Shown: positions 24,302-32,403 of the stretch, one piece after another | How the letters are laid out: each line of letters begins with the position of its first letter | Numbering within the stretch: the first letter of the stretch is position 1 | DNA from: Ignavibacteria bacterium | GTDB lineage: Bacteria > Bacteroidota > Ignavibacteria > UBA10030 | DNA: 42,288 bases | Reading direction: 5' to 3' | NCBI GenBank assembly: GCA_016873755.1 | Contig: VGWB01000005.1 | Span: 1 to 42,288 of the forward strand | Notes under the pieces: generated by a model | What the model saw: only the letters and a program-made list of their open reading frames with translations | The model's database searches: none | What the model was told of the DNA's origin: nothing | Translations under genes and position numbers: made by a program

Positions 24302-25039
24302 CTATTGCAGCTTCCTGATCCGTACTTCGATCCCCTTGTGGTCCTTGAGAAGTTCGACCAGCTGAGCGGTATTCGTGTTCCCGTAGTGGTACGGGTAGAG
24401 GATCTTTGGTTTGATCCTCTTCGCCGCTTCTGCCACCATCTCGGGCGTCATCGTATACGGAAGGTTCATCGGCAAAAATGCACAATCGATCTTGGCGAGG
24501 GCTGACATCTCCGGGATGTTCTCCGTATCACCCGCCACATAGATCCTCATCTCGCCGAATGTCATCACGTAACCGTTGCCTGAGCCCTTGGAGTGGAATG
24601 GGACACCCTCACTTCGCATATGCACGATATTGTACGCGGGGACCGCTTCGACCTCTATCCCCTGGATCACCCGTTCATCCCCGTTCTTAAGTACAAGCCC
24701 CCCGCGCACGCTGTTTGCGCAGGCCTGGGTGTACGCAAGTTGAGTCTTCTCAGTACGGATTTTTTCAATCGCCGCGACGTCGAGGTGGTCCCCATGCTCG
24801 TGGGTGACGAGGATGAGATCTGCCTTGGGCATCTGCGTGAAGTCAGCGTATCGGCTGACAGGATCTACGTAGACGATCTTTCCCTTGAACTCAAAGATCA
24901 AGGAACCGTGGCCGAGAAATGTCATGATGACGTTACCGTCGCGAGACTTGAGTGTATCTGACTCGAATTTTGTTTGCCCGCAGACGAGGCTCACCATGAT
25001 TCCCGTCGCTAGTGTGAGCAACAGCAGGTATCGATACAT
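24302..25039 (-). CDS. Exported MBL-fold metallohydrolase (UlaG-like)
   Basis: Metallo-beta-lactamase-fold hydrolase of 245 aa with a signal peptide (MYRYLLLLTLATGIMVSLVC). GGAGG stands before the ATG. The metal motif is HEHGDH in ILVTHEHGDHLDV, followed by VYVAGDTENIP for the later aspartate and PYHYGN with the last histidine. The MTFLGHGSLIFEF opening is typical of the UlaG/RNase Z-like branch, which acts on cyclic or phosphate-linked small molecules. The substrate is unknown. An exported member is unusual but not rare. The neighbouring genes give no shared pathway. Confidence 0.9.
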   Translation of the reverse strand: MYRYLLLLTLATGIMVSLVCGQTKFESDTLKSRDGNVIMTFLGHGSLIFEFKGKIVYVDPVSRYADFTQMPKADLILVTHEHGDHLDVAAIEKIRTEKTQLAYTQACANSVRGGLVLKNGDERVIQGIEVEAVPAYNIVHMRSEGVPFHSKGSGNGYVMTFGEMRIYVAGDTENIPEMSALAKIDCAFLPMNLPYTMTPEMVAEAAKRIKPKILYPYHYGNTNTAQLVELLKDHKGIEVRIRKLQ

Positions 25040-25205
25040 AGTATACCTCCTCTCCCGCAGGCGAGTATTGGGCCTCGACTCACATCAGACTATTGAGAGC
25101 CCTTCATCCGCGGGATTTGTGTGGAAATCTCCGTGATAACGCAAACGGTGCTTGAGGAAAGCTAGCCAAGAACAACGCCAGAATCAACGTCCCGTCACGT
25201 TTTGA

Positions 25206-26645
25206 TCACAATATCCTCTTCTTGTCACTGGACCCCTGGGCTATTGACACTGTGGAGGGGCGGCCCATCCTCATCCACTCTGGTACAGCCACCGGCAGCG
25301 GCTTTCGTCCATAGACGAGATCATCCATCTTGCGTGCGAAGACCCGAAACAACGCCGAGTTGCGGACTCCGAACCGTATGATATTGTGAAACAGGTTGTC
25401 AGGATGTGAATATGGGCACACACGCACGCAGCGCGCACAATCCGTCCCGGAAGAACACCAGAATGTGAAACATGCCTCAGAGTCTATCTGCCATCGCCGA
25501 ACGCCGTCGATCTCGCATCGGTCACCTGATGGAATCGCTTTGCTCGGACAAACGACTGCGCACTTGGTGCACTGCCTGCAAAAGTCAATCACAGAATAAT
25601 CCCGCGTCCTGGTGTCAGTGACAAGCGGCAGATCGGTCGTAACGACGGAAAGACGAACGCGGGGTCCCAGACCGGGCGTCATTAGCAACCCCATCCTGCC
25701 GATCTCGCCGAGCCCCGCATCGCGGGCGACAAGCGGACAGACGATACGATAATTGCCGTCAATGTGAGCGCGTGCAGGATAGCCGAGTTTCCGAATGAAC
25801 TCAGCAATCTGAACTGCAATTGCGCCTGCCGCAAGATACTGCTGTGCGGATTCCATCACTGTGGGGCCGTACGGGGCGTGGTCGATAGCTTCTTTCTCCA
25901 TCTCAACGGTCAGCGCTATGGCGTACTTGTGCTTCAGGTCGATCGGTTGTCCGTACGGCTCATTTCGACCAATATGAGAGTAGAGATGATAATCCCTCAG
26001 TCCTGTGATCCCGACGGAGACAGCCCCGAGCTTGTGAGCCCACATTTTGACGAACCGCGACATTTTCGCCGGATCAGCATAGATCTTTTCTGAAGAGGGT
26101 TCATGATCCAGGATGCCATGGAACGCTGCGACGGCGTCAAAACTGGCCTGGGCCGCCGCAAACTGGCATGGTTCAAAGTAGGCTGCTCCCTTGCCGAGCA
26201 GCCCCGGCTTTGACCTGAACCGGTCGTCGGGTGCTCGTTTTTCGGGATTCCTTCGATAGTACTCGTCGAACCGCTCCGTTCCCGGTACCAGGTGATACCG
26301 GGCGAACATGATATCGCGCTCATCGATTTGGTGTCGCGGAGTATCGTCTTCAGCGATGGAGCGCTGACCTAGCGGCACGAGAAAGGCGAGTACCGCCAAG
26401 AGCGGAAGGGCAAGCAAAAGTATGGCGGCGATTTCTTGACCAGGAAACCTGATGAACCCGGCGGCCACGTACGGCACTAACAGCAGGAGGCCCATAAGGA
26501 GCATCCTGCTTGCAGCGCGGCGCTCCCCCTCTTTGACCGAGACGATGGCAGCAACTACAGTCAGGCCGAAGAGCACCAGGCCGACAGCGACCAGCAGGGG
26601 TCCGACGTAACTGAACTGGGGTGCTTCCATTCGGGGTGGTTCCAC
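25206..26645 (-). CDS. Membrane-anchored reductive-dehalogenase-like Fe-S/corrinoid protein
   Basis: 479-aa protein with three N-terminal membrane helices (about 14-37, 47-66, 71-93). The following domain matches reductive dehalogenases (RdhA) and, more distantly, epoxyqueuosine reductases. The corrinoid-domain signature GLGEIGRMGLLMTP is at 311-324. Two iron-sulfur motifs follow: Cys356, Cys359, Cys362, Cys366 (CRQCTKCAVVCP) and Cys397, Cys403, Cys406, Cys410, with C392 close by. There is no Tat signal and no separate rdhB. Charges in the loop after helix 1 suggest the catalytic domain is cytoplasmic. The start is a GTG at 26645 with AAAGGA upstream. Activity is inferred from family; it need not be dehalogenation. 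Confidence 0.82.
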   Translation of the reverse strand: MEPPRMEAPQFSYVGPLLVAVGLVLFGLTVVAAIVSVKEGERRAASRMLLMGLLLLVPYVAAGFIRFPGQEIAAILLLALPLLAVLAFLVPLGQRSIAEDDTPRHQIDERDIMFARYHLVPGTERFDEYYRRNPEKRAPDDRFRSKPGLLGKGAAYFEPCQFAAAQASFDAVAAFHGILDHEPSSEKIYADPAKMSRFVKMWAHKLGAVSVGITGLRDYHLYSHIGRNEPYGQPIDLKHKYAIALTVEMEKEAIDHAPYGPTVMESAQQYLAAGAIAVQIAEFIRKLGYPARAHIDGNYRIVCPLVARDAGLGEIGRMGLLMTPGLGPRVRLSVVTTDLPLVTDTRTRDYSVIDFCRQCTKCAVVCPSKAIPSGDRCEIDGVRRWQIDSEACFTFWCSSGTDCARCVRVCPYSHPDNLFHNIIRFGVRNSALFRVFARKMDDLVYGRKPLPVAVPEWMRMGRPSTVSIAQGSSDKKRIL

Positions 26646-26862
26646 TCGTTCCTTTCAGATGGCAGGAATGTACACCGGAAAGCAACCTCTGTCAAGGATG
26701 GAACAAGACCTCAAAAGCTTCAACGACTTCCCGTTGCTTCACCACCACAAAGTCCTTAATATTGCATGACTGCCGATTGTCATTTCCGACAGAACCCGCC
26801 TTGAAGCAGTGAATGGCTTGAAACGATTCACTCGATTCATCACAGAAATGGAGGTAGCAGAA

Positions 26863-27456
26863 ATGAATTTTCAACGCCGTATTGGCTTGCAGTCACTCCG
26901 TCTCCTCTCGCTCTTCATGGCCCTGTCGGTCTTCATTTCTTCTCCCGGTATGTCCCAGCCTTGGCATGCAGACAATGCTGCTTCTGGCACACAGAGCACC
27001 AGCTCAACCCAGTCCGCACCTCGTTCCATCGACGAAGTCATCAAGACATTCTATGAATCTCTTTCGTTCCCGGAGGGAAAGGGTCCCGACTGGGACCGTT
27101 TCCGCAGTCTCTTCTCATCGGCAACTAGCCCCTGCGTCCGAATGACGACCGACAGCATCTCGATCATGGACCGGGAAAGCTTCATCGCGTTCTTCGATGG
27201 TCGAATCAAGAAGGGAACCCTGAAGAGCTTTGTGGAGAAAGAGATCGGTCGGACAGCAGAAGTCTACGGGGGCCTGGCCCAGGTGTTCAGCTCTTACGAG
27301 AAACGCGCGAACCTCGCCGACGCCGGAAAACCCACCCGCGGGATCAACAGCCTGCAGCTCTTCTTCAAAGAAAACCGGTGGTGGATTGCCTCCCTTGCGT
27401 GGCAGGACGAGATTCCCGACAAGCCGATTCCAAAGAAGTACTTGAAGCGGGATTGA
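26863..27456 (+). CDS. Exported NTF2-like (SnoaL-type) hypothetical protein
   Basis: Secreted protein of 197 aa. The ATG at 26863 is right: GGAGG lies eight bases upstream, and the product then has a signal peptide (MNFQRRIGLQ, then LLSLFMALSVFISS) with a cleavage region near SPGMSQ. A serine/threonine-rich linker follows, then an NTF2-like fold segment (IDEVIKTFYESLSF, FRSLFSS, FIAFFDGRIKKGTLKSFVEK and the ending SLQLFFKENRWWIASLAWQD). The family binds small molecules or has no enzyme activity; nothing specific is visible. It is the only plus-strand gene of this region and faces the cupin gene. Confidence 0.8.
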   Translation: MNFQRRIGLQSLRLLSLFMALSVFISSPGMSQPWHADNAASGTQSTSSTQSAPRSIDEVIKTFYESLSFPEGKGPDWDRFRSLFSSATSPCVRMTTDSISIMDRESFIAFFDGRIKKGTLKSFVEKEIGRTAEVYGGLAQVFSSYEKRANLADAGKPTRGINSLQLFFKENRWWIASLAWQDEIPDKPIPKKYLKRD

Positions 27457-27538
27457 TGCGCGTGGGAGTTCAGGTTTTACACTCTCGGTGACCGCGGGGT
27501 ACAACTGCCGAACACTCTAAAGCCGCCAGAAATCCGTT

Positions 27539-27850
27539 TCACACATCCTCGACGAAGACTGCTCTCACGACGTCCGTGAGTGCCCTTCCCATGTGCTTGT
27601 GCTCAGGGCCGGCGGGGATGAAAACCCCGTCGCCCTCCTTGAATATCTGTACATCTCCAGGGAATCGAATCTCGAACTGCCCCGTCAGCACGTAGCCGAT
27701 ATGACCCTTTTCGCACCAGTGCGGCTCCATTTCAGGCGTGTATTCGACAAGCCGCAACTGACGGCCAGACTGACGGAGGGCCTTGAAGCGAAGCCCTTTC
27801 ATCGGCGATTCCCACAGTATCTCGTTGAAATCAACTCGGTGCGGCGTCAT
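27539..27850 (-). CDS. Cupin-domain protein
   Basis: Small single-domain cupin, 103 aa. AGGAG lies seven bases before the ATG. The beta-barrel metal site is suggested by PHWCEKGHIGYVLTG (two histidines), a later FIPAGPEHKHMG and the GDGVFIP strand. The function is probably metal-dependent binding or oxidation of a small ligand; none can be named. Its start lies 19 bases inside a short DinB-like fragment on the same strand, so that fragment may once have been the first gene of a unit. Confidence 0.85.
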   Translation of the reverse strand: MTPHRVDFNEILWESPMKGLRFKALRQSGRQLRLVEYTPEMEPHWCEKGHIGYVLTGQFEIRFPGDVQIFKEGDGVFIPAGPEHKHMGRALTDVVRAVFVEDV

Positions 27851-27998
27851 ACGTTTCTCCTGACGAGAAGGCGATGTTGTTAACTCTCTCGCTCATGCGC
27901 CTGCAGGCAGCCTCGTCATCCACGCCGTCCAGGCAATTGATGAACAACCTGCTGTTGAGCTTCAGGATTTCAAGGAGAGGCTTCATAGGCTCGAGCAT
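27831..27998 (-). pseudogene. DinB-like N-terminal fragment (55 codons)
   Basis: A 55-codon frame starts at ATG 27998 with GAGGTC upstream and ends at a TGA inside the cupin gene. The translation (MLEPMKPLLEILKLNSRLFI, then NCLDGVDDEAACRRMSERVN and NIAF) resembles the first helix pair of DinB-family proteins, in which this is followed by about 110 more residues. Those are absent. I read it as a truncated gene. It could still be expressed as a short protein, because it has a good start. Family identity is from memory of the pattern. Confidence 0.42.
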
Positions 27999-28186
27999 GG
28001 CGACCTCGGTGCAATTGTTTCAACTGCTAACGACGTCAGGGTACTAAATGAGCTTTGAATTTCTTGTCTGGATGCTGATCTTCGTTACCATACTATTTCG
28101 AATCGTGCCGCATGAAGATCGATACCAAGCCCGAGGAATACAAAGGACTGCCCATCGAACCACGGGCAAGGGGGAACCCAATGTTC

Positions 28187-28869
28187 CTATCGCTTAGCGG
28201 GAAAGCGCTGCTTGAACCATTGCAGGATTTGAGATGAATCCCGCAGCTCTTCTCCCCACGACGGGTCCGCAAACAGAATATCATACCGCAGTGTGACGAG
28301 ACTGTCAAGCGACACTGGCCTCAGTCTAGCAGGCATTTGCTGATGAAGGAAAAGAGGATAGTTGTACACCTCCGGCAGCTCCATCATTTCTGAGCGGTCG
28401 AGGTGTGTCAGAATCGCACCGGTCAGTGCAGCTTGATGCAGGAAGATCTGCTTCCTCCTGTCTCTTACGGACATTTCCTTCAACACCGAATCACAACACA
28501 GCACCTCGAAGCAGGGTGGCCATCTTCTCAAGAGCCCCCGCTCAGGATGCACAACGAGGATGCCGGCGTTGAAGTACGCGCGTATGGTTTCCTGATCCAC
28601 GGGAGTCACCATAGGGAAGATGTTGCTCTGCGGGACCGCCAGCTTTTCATAGAGTCGCGACCAGAACTCATCCGGCGGCTCGCTGTAGCGCGAGCCGATG
28701 AGCTTGTGCATCACCGGCCGGTAGGCCAGATTCACACCTCGGGGCAAGAAGAACTCACGAGGCTCGTTCACAATGACGTTATCCGGGTCGAGCCAGACCA
28801 GAATATCGCAGTCCCCTCGGCCTCTGCGTTCGCTGCAGCGAAGACCTTCATCGCATAGAGGACCCTCTG
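28187..28869 (-). pseudogene. Decayed glycosyltransferase-like gene
   Basis: The main frame gives protein-like sequence from CDILVWLDPDNVIVNEPREF onward, with FPMVTPVD and AYFNAGILVVHPERGLL. This is reminiscent of nucleotide-sugar-dependent transferase-like proteins with a DxD-type motif (DPD). Just upstream another frame reads YAMKVFAAANAEAEG, which fits the missing part. The join needs a one-base change near a GGGG run at about 28812-28816, and a TAG at 28870-28872 cuts that frame. The expected further N-terminal portion is missing, because the next gene ends at 28896. I take it as a 5'-truncated, frameshifted remnant. Confidence 0.5.
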
Positions 28870-28895
28870 CTAATCGATTGCACCCAGGCAACAGA

Positions 28896-30779
28896 TCATC
28901 TCTTGAAGGTAAACGCCATCAGTCGGTTGTCGAACAGAGTAGGAATCACCAACAAGTTCTTTTCAGGAATGTACTCAAAGTCCGCACAGAAGTACTTGGG
29001 CACCGTCGTGTTCAGAAGCAGCGTCCTCTCGCCAGACGTGGACACTCTGAAGACTCGCCCGTTGTAGTCCGAGATGAGCAGGTTCCCCTTTCCGTCCGCC
29101 TTGATGCCGTCCATGATCGATCCGGGTCCCAGGCTTACCACCGTCGAGATTTTCTTGTCCTTCAGGTCGACCGACTTGATGGTTCCGTCTGATGATGCAC
29201 CCACCAGTAGCCGGTTACTGTCGACGAGCAGCCCGTTCGCATTACCGATCTCGCTACCTTGCAGCCAGACCTCAAATTGGCCATCCTTGAACTTGAACAC
29301 GATGCTTCGCTGACTGTCGGTTATGTACATGTTTCCATCGGCATCGATGGCGATGTCGTTTGGAAACCTGGCTTCGGGAATGGGATACTTGTTGTGGATC
29401 TTACCGGATTCTAGATCGATTTCAACCAGATTGGCTCGCTCGACAACATACAGTTTGTCCTTCCAAATGCACATCCCTGTCGGCCTGACCAGACCGGGAA
29501 TCCACTCCATCGTCTCCACCTCTCCGTTGAGCTTGACCCTGGAAATGAACTCCTTCCCCGCGTTCAGGTAGTTCGATACGTAGAGAATATCCCTCTTCCG
29601 ATCGTACACTACGGACTCAGGGAACCGGAGTTTTCGTGACAGCTCCCAGACTTTGGTAAGGCTCTTGTGCTGCTCGACAGCCTTGGCGTCCTGGAGCATC
29701 AATCCCCATCCGCCAAACGATTCCGCGACCAGCATCATGAGTTCATTCTCACCTTTCTTGAGGGGCAGATAGAGATAGTCGTTCAGTCCGACAATGCCGA
29801 GAAACGATGGGTCCCGCTGGCGATAGGCACTGTTGCCGCTGAAGATGACCTTTCCGTTGAGAAAGAGAGTCACGAAATCACTGTAGCCAAAGGCATACTG
29901 CTTTGTCTCGTCCTTCTTGGCGTGAATGGTGGTCTTCGCGAAGATGCAGGTTGGTTCTCCGGCGTACGGCTTGGCGTACCTCGCAATATCGAGCAAGCCC
30001 GAGGGTTCGGTGCGGACCTTCTGCCACCGAAGATCGCTCAACTCCTGGTCTCGTGGGTATTGTTCGAGGTCAATGTGAGCATTTTTGAAGGGTTGTGAGA
30101 TGAGCCATTCCCCCACGATACCCGGCGCGGGATCTAGTGCTGCAGCAGGTGGGAACTGCAGGCTGTTGTCGATCCTGTAGCGGAAGTTCGAGAAGTACGC
30201 GGTCTTATCCCGCGTTCCCGATAAGCCGAGCATTCCACTGCTGACGCCATGCTTCAGGTCCTTGATGAACAACGAGGGTTGGGGAGCATCTCCAATGAAG
30301 ACCCGGGCCTGCGTTCCCATGACCTCGATCTTGAAGCGAATCCATTGGTTGTTCGGGATGGTTGCCCCCGCAGTGCATCCATCGCCGTTATACAGTTGCC
30401 AGCTGTCGACGCCGTTGAAGGCCGGGACATACTGGATGGCATCCGGATACCATCCCGCGCGGTGAGGCCGTACGTAGACCCGCTCATAGTCGTCCTCCGA
30501 CTGCATCCGAAAGAGAATACCCGGGTAGGAACGTCTTCCACCGGCTGCATCGACGGCGAAGTCAAACTCGATGACGCCGTTCCCGAACTGAACGTCCTTC
30601 AGGAACGCGATCCCCATCAGGCAGGTTCTTCCCAGATGCTCCACAACCTCCGCGTTTCTTAATTCCCACCGGCCAGACCGGAAGTGAACGCTGTCCGTCT
30701 GACTGACGGCGGCGGTTTGAACCAGAAGGAGAAGAACTGAAACGAGAGCGATCGCACGTTCGACGGGAACTGCGTTCAT
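28896..30779 (-). CDS. Exported LamG-like plus SMP-30/NHL beta-propeller protein
   Basis: Secreted two-domain protein of 627 aa. GGAGG precedes the ATG, and a signal peptide (AIALVSVLLLLVQTAAVSQ) follows. Residues of about 30-205 form a concanavalin-like/DUF1080-type sandwich (FGNGVIEFDFAVDAAGGRRS, NNQWIRFKIEVMG, SGMLGLSG). A middle part (about 230-370) has FGYSDFVTLFLNGKVIFSG, a jelly-roll-like carbohydrate-binding pattern. The C-terminal half (about 380-627) is a six-bladed SMP-30/NHL-type propeller (e.g. RFPNDIAIDADGNMYITDSQ). Probable role is binding or hydrolysis of an extracellular sugar lactone or polymer, by inference. A C-terminal secretion tag is not visible. Confidence 0.85.
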   Translation of the reverse strand: MNAVPVERAIALVSVLLLLVQTAAVSQTDSVHFRSGRWELRNAEVVEHLGRTCLMGIAFLKDVQFGNGVIEFDFAVDAAGGRRSYPGILFRMQSEDDYERVYVRPHRAGWYPDAIQYVPAFNGVDSWQLYNGDGCTAGATIPNNQWIRFKIEVMGTQARVFIGDAPQPSLFIKDLKHGVSSGMLGLSGTRDKTAYFSNFRYRIDNSLQFPPAAALDPAPGIVGEWLISQPFKNAHIDLEQYPRDQELSDLRWQKVRTEPSGLLDIARYAKPYAGEPTCIFAKTTIHAKKDETKQYAFGYSDFVTLFLNGKVIFSGNSAYRQRDPSFLGIVGLNDYLYLPLKKGENELMMLVAESFGGWGLMLQDAKAVEQHKSLTKVWELSRKLRFPESVVYDRKRDILYVSNYLNAGKEFISRVKLNGEVETMEWIPGLVRPTGMCIWKDKLYVVERANLVEIDLESGKIHNKYPIPEARFPNDIAIDADGNMYITDSQRSIVFKFKDGQFEVWLQGSEIGNANGLLVDSNRLLVGASSDGTIKSVDLKDKKISTVVSLGPGSIMDGIKADGKGNLLISDYNGRVFRVSTSGERTLLLNTTVPKYFCADFEYIPEKNLLVIPTLFDNRLMAFTFKR

Positions 30780-30969
30780 TGTGAGCCTCCTTTTGCATAG
30801 TCATTCCTCCGTTTTCAAACAACAAAAACCACATACTCGTCAATCTCTCCACATTCGACTCCCAGAGCACCGCCTTCTGCCAAATTCTGCGGCAGCACAA
30901 CTTCGCTCCAAATGGTCAAAGCCGGTCGTGGCAGTGTCTGAAAGATCCTTGCGACAGTCACGTCACGTG

Positions 30970-31818
30970 TCACTTCGACGGCTGCGATGGCGCTGCTTGC
31001 ATGGCCAGGAGGCCGTTCACGACGCGCCACTGCCCGTCTTGCTTCGCGAGATGTACGTAGTCGACCGATCGAGGCGTGGTAATCTTCACAGAACCGATAT
31101 CCTCATACACTTCCAGAACCGTAACCTCGGGCTCGATCTGCCCCAGCTGCTGTGCAGCTCGGCCGCTGCGAACGACCTCGAGCAGAACTTCACCGTTCGC
31201 TTCTTGCACAACCATGTTGCCGCCAGGACCGTACTGAACGAAAGCTCTCCTCGCAATCTCAGGGTGAAGGACACGCTGAACCGCTTCTGCGTCCTTGGCC
31301 AGGGTTCCGTCGCGTAGGACAGTCATTACCTTCTTGATTGCATCTGTCTCCTGCTGCGCATCGCCAGAGGGCTGCTGAGCAGGCGGCCGCCAGAGCACGT
31401 TCACGATGCGCCATTGCCCATTCTGCTTCGCCAGGTGCAGGAAGTCGTTGAAACGGGCAGTGAAGATCTTCGCGGATGCCGTGTTCTCCGTGAGATCGAG
31501 GAGCTCGTAGGAAATACCGCGCTCCTCCGGAGCAAGCTTTCCCCTTCCTGATCGCGTCACTTCCACGAGCATGACCGAATTCATTTGCACCAGGAATGTC
31601 GAGCCGGGCTGACTTGATGGAACGAGGCCCCGTTTGACAAGCAGCGGATGCAGCGCTCGCTCCATGCGCTCAGCGCTTCCTTCATAGTATCCTTCCGCAT
31701 AGTCGTGAGCAGCCTGCTTGACGGCAGCTTTGTCTTTCTCGACATCGGGCTTGTCCTGCGCAACGACACACCAAGACAACAGAACAAGAGCCAACAGCAC
31801 GGACATCATTTTGCTCAT
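30970..31818 (-). CDS. Exported protein with two lumazine-binding/NTF2-like domains
   Basis: 282-aa protein from ATG 31818, with GGAGG five bases upstream and a signal peptide (MSKMMSVLLALVLLSW) ending near VVAQ. Two similar units follow, each with a helix pair ending in H-P (ERALHPLL, then QRVLHPEI), a V-L-V-E-V-x-R-S-G strand (MLVEVTRSGRGK, LLEVVRSGRAA), and the ending DFLHLAKQNGQWRIVNVLW / DYVHLAKQDGQWRVVNGLL. This is the putative lumazine-binding (NTF2-fold) family, here as an internal duplication. Ligand unknown. No clear operon partner. Confidence 0.85.
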   Translation of the reverse strand: MSKMMSVLLALVLLSWCVVAQDKPDVEKDKAAVKQAAHDYAEGYYEGSAERMERALHPLLVKRGLVPSSQPGSTFLVQMNSVMLVEVTRSGRGKLAPEERGISYELLDLTENTASAKIFTARFNDFLHLAKQNGQWRIVNVLWRPPAQQPSGDAQQETDAIKKVMTVLRDGTLAKDAEAVQRVLHPEIARRAFVQYGPGGNMVVQEANGEVLLEVVRSGRAAQQLGQIEPEVTVLEVYEDIGSVKITTPRSVDYVHLAKQDGQWRVVNGLLAMQAAPSQPSK

Positions 31819-32403
31819 ATGAACCTCCGAATGTAGTAGAGTCTGGTAGGATAGAGCGTGCGGTGGAATTGGCAAAACGCCAGCTCGAAACGTGACCCAA
31901 GTTGCAGGTTTGCAGCTGTTGAATGTTGGACCATTGAAGCCCGGGCGGACAAGATGATGCTACACCGCGCAGTAGGAATGACCGTGGAGTGGATCGTTCT
32001 CACCGGCATTCGGCGTTGCCGTGCGCCAGCACAGTGCATGAGCATTTACGAGAAGTTTCCGAGAATGTTCGGGGGAATCAAAAGGGATTCGCCAAACGGT
32101 CTGGACGTGCGGCGGGTGGTTGCAGAATGAGGAATTCATGTATTCCGAAAACTGACTCAGATTCGGCACGTGAGACCACCGGTGATTGTTGCATCATCTC
32201 ATCGAAGTTCATAAATTGAACGTCCGATGCGGCCGCAACCGTGGAGCACGTTTCAATCGTAGTAGCTCCATATCTCGAGATGATGCAACCTGAAGGTTTA
32301 CGCACCTCAAACGAGAGCTACGGTGGGCAGCCGGAGTGATCGGCTGCTACGGTCGGATCATCGCTACGGCACCCTCGAACGACAAGAGAAAGGAAGGCTC
32401 GTT
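31819..32403. other. Long divergent intergenic region with nested palindromes
   Basis: About 585 bases between the divergent NTF2-like and M3 peptidase genes. No coding sequence is supported. The part next to the peptidase gene holds the nested inverted repeats of 32188-32289, described separately. Confidence 0.5.
32188..32289. promoter_or_regulatory. Nested inverted-repeat structure upstream of the M3 peptidase
   Basis: GTTGCATCATCTC (32188-32200) and GAGATGATGCAAC (32277-32289) are a perfect 13-bp inverted repeat enclosing 76 bases. Inside are the perfect palindrome TGCGGCCGCA (32228-32237), the hairpin TGGAGC/GCTCCA (32242-32247 and 32265-32270) and a looser ATTGAACGT/ACGTTTCAAT pair. It lies 115 bases before the peptidase start. 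It could be a structured mRNA leader, a protein-binding region or a small inverted-repeat element. Confidence 0.5.

Noticed and set aside
31858-32130. 90-codon plus-strand frame in the spacer before the M3 peptidase
   Set aside because: No ribosome binding site, no motif, and ends in the region of the nested palindromes.
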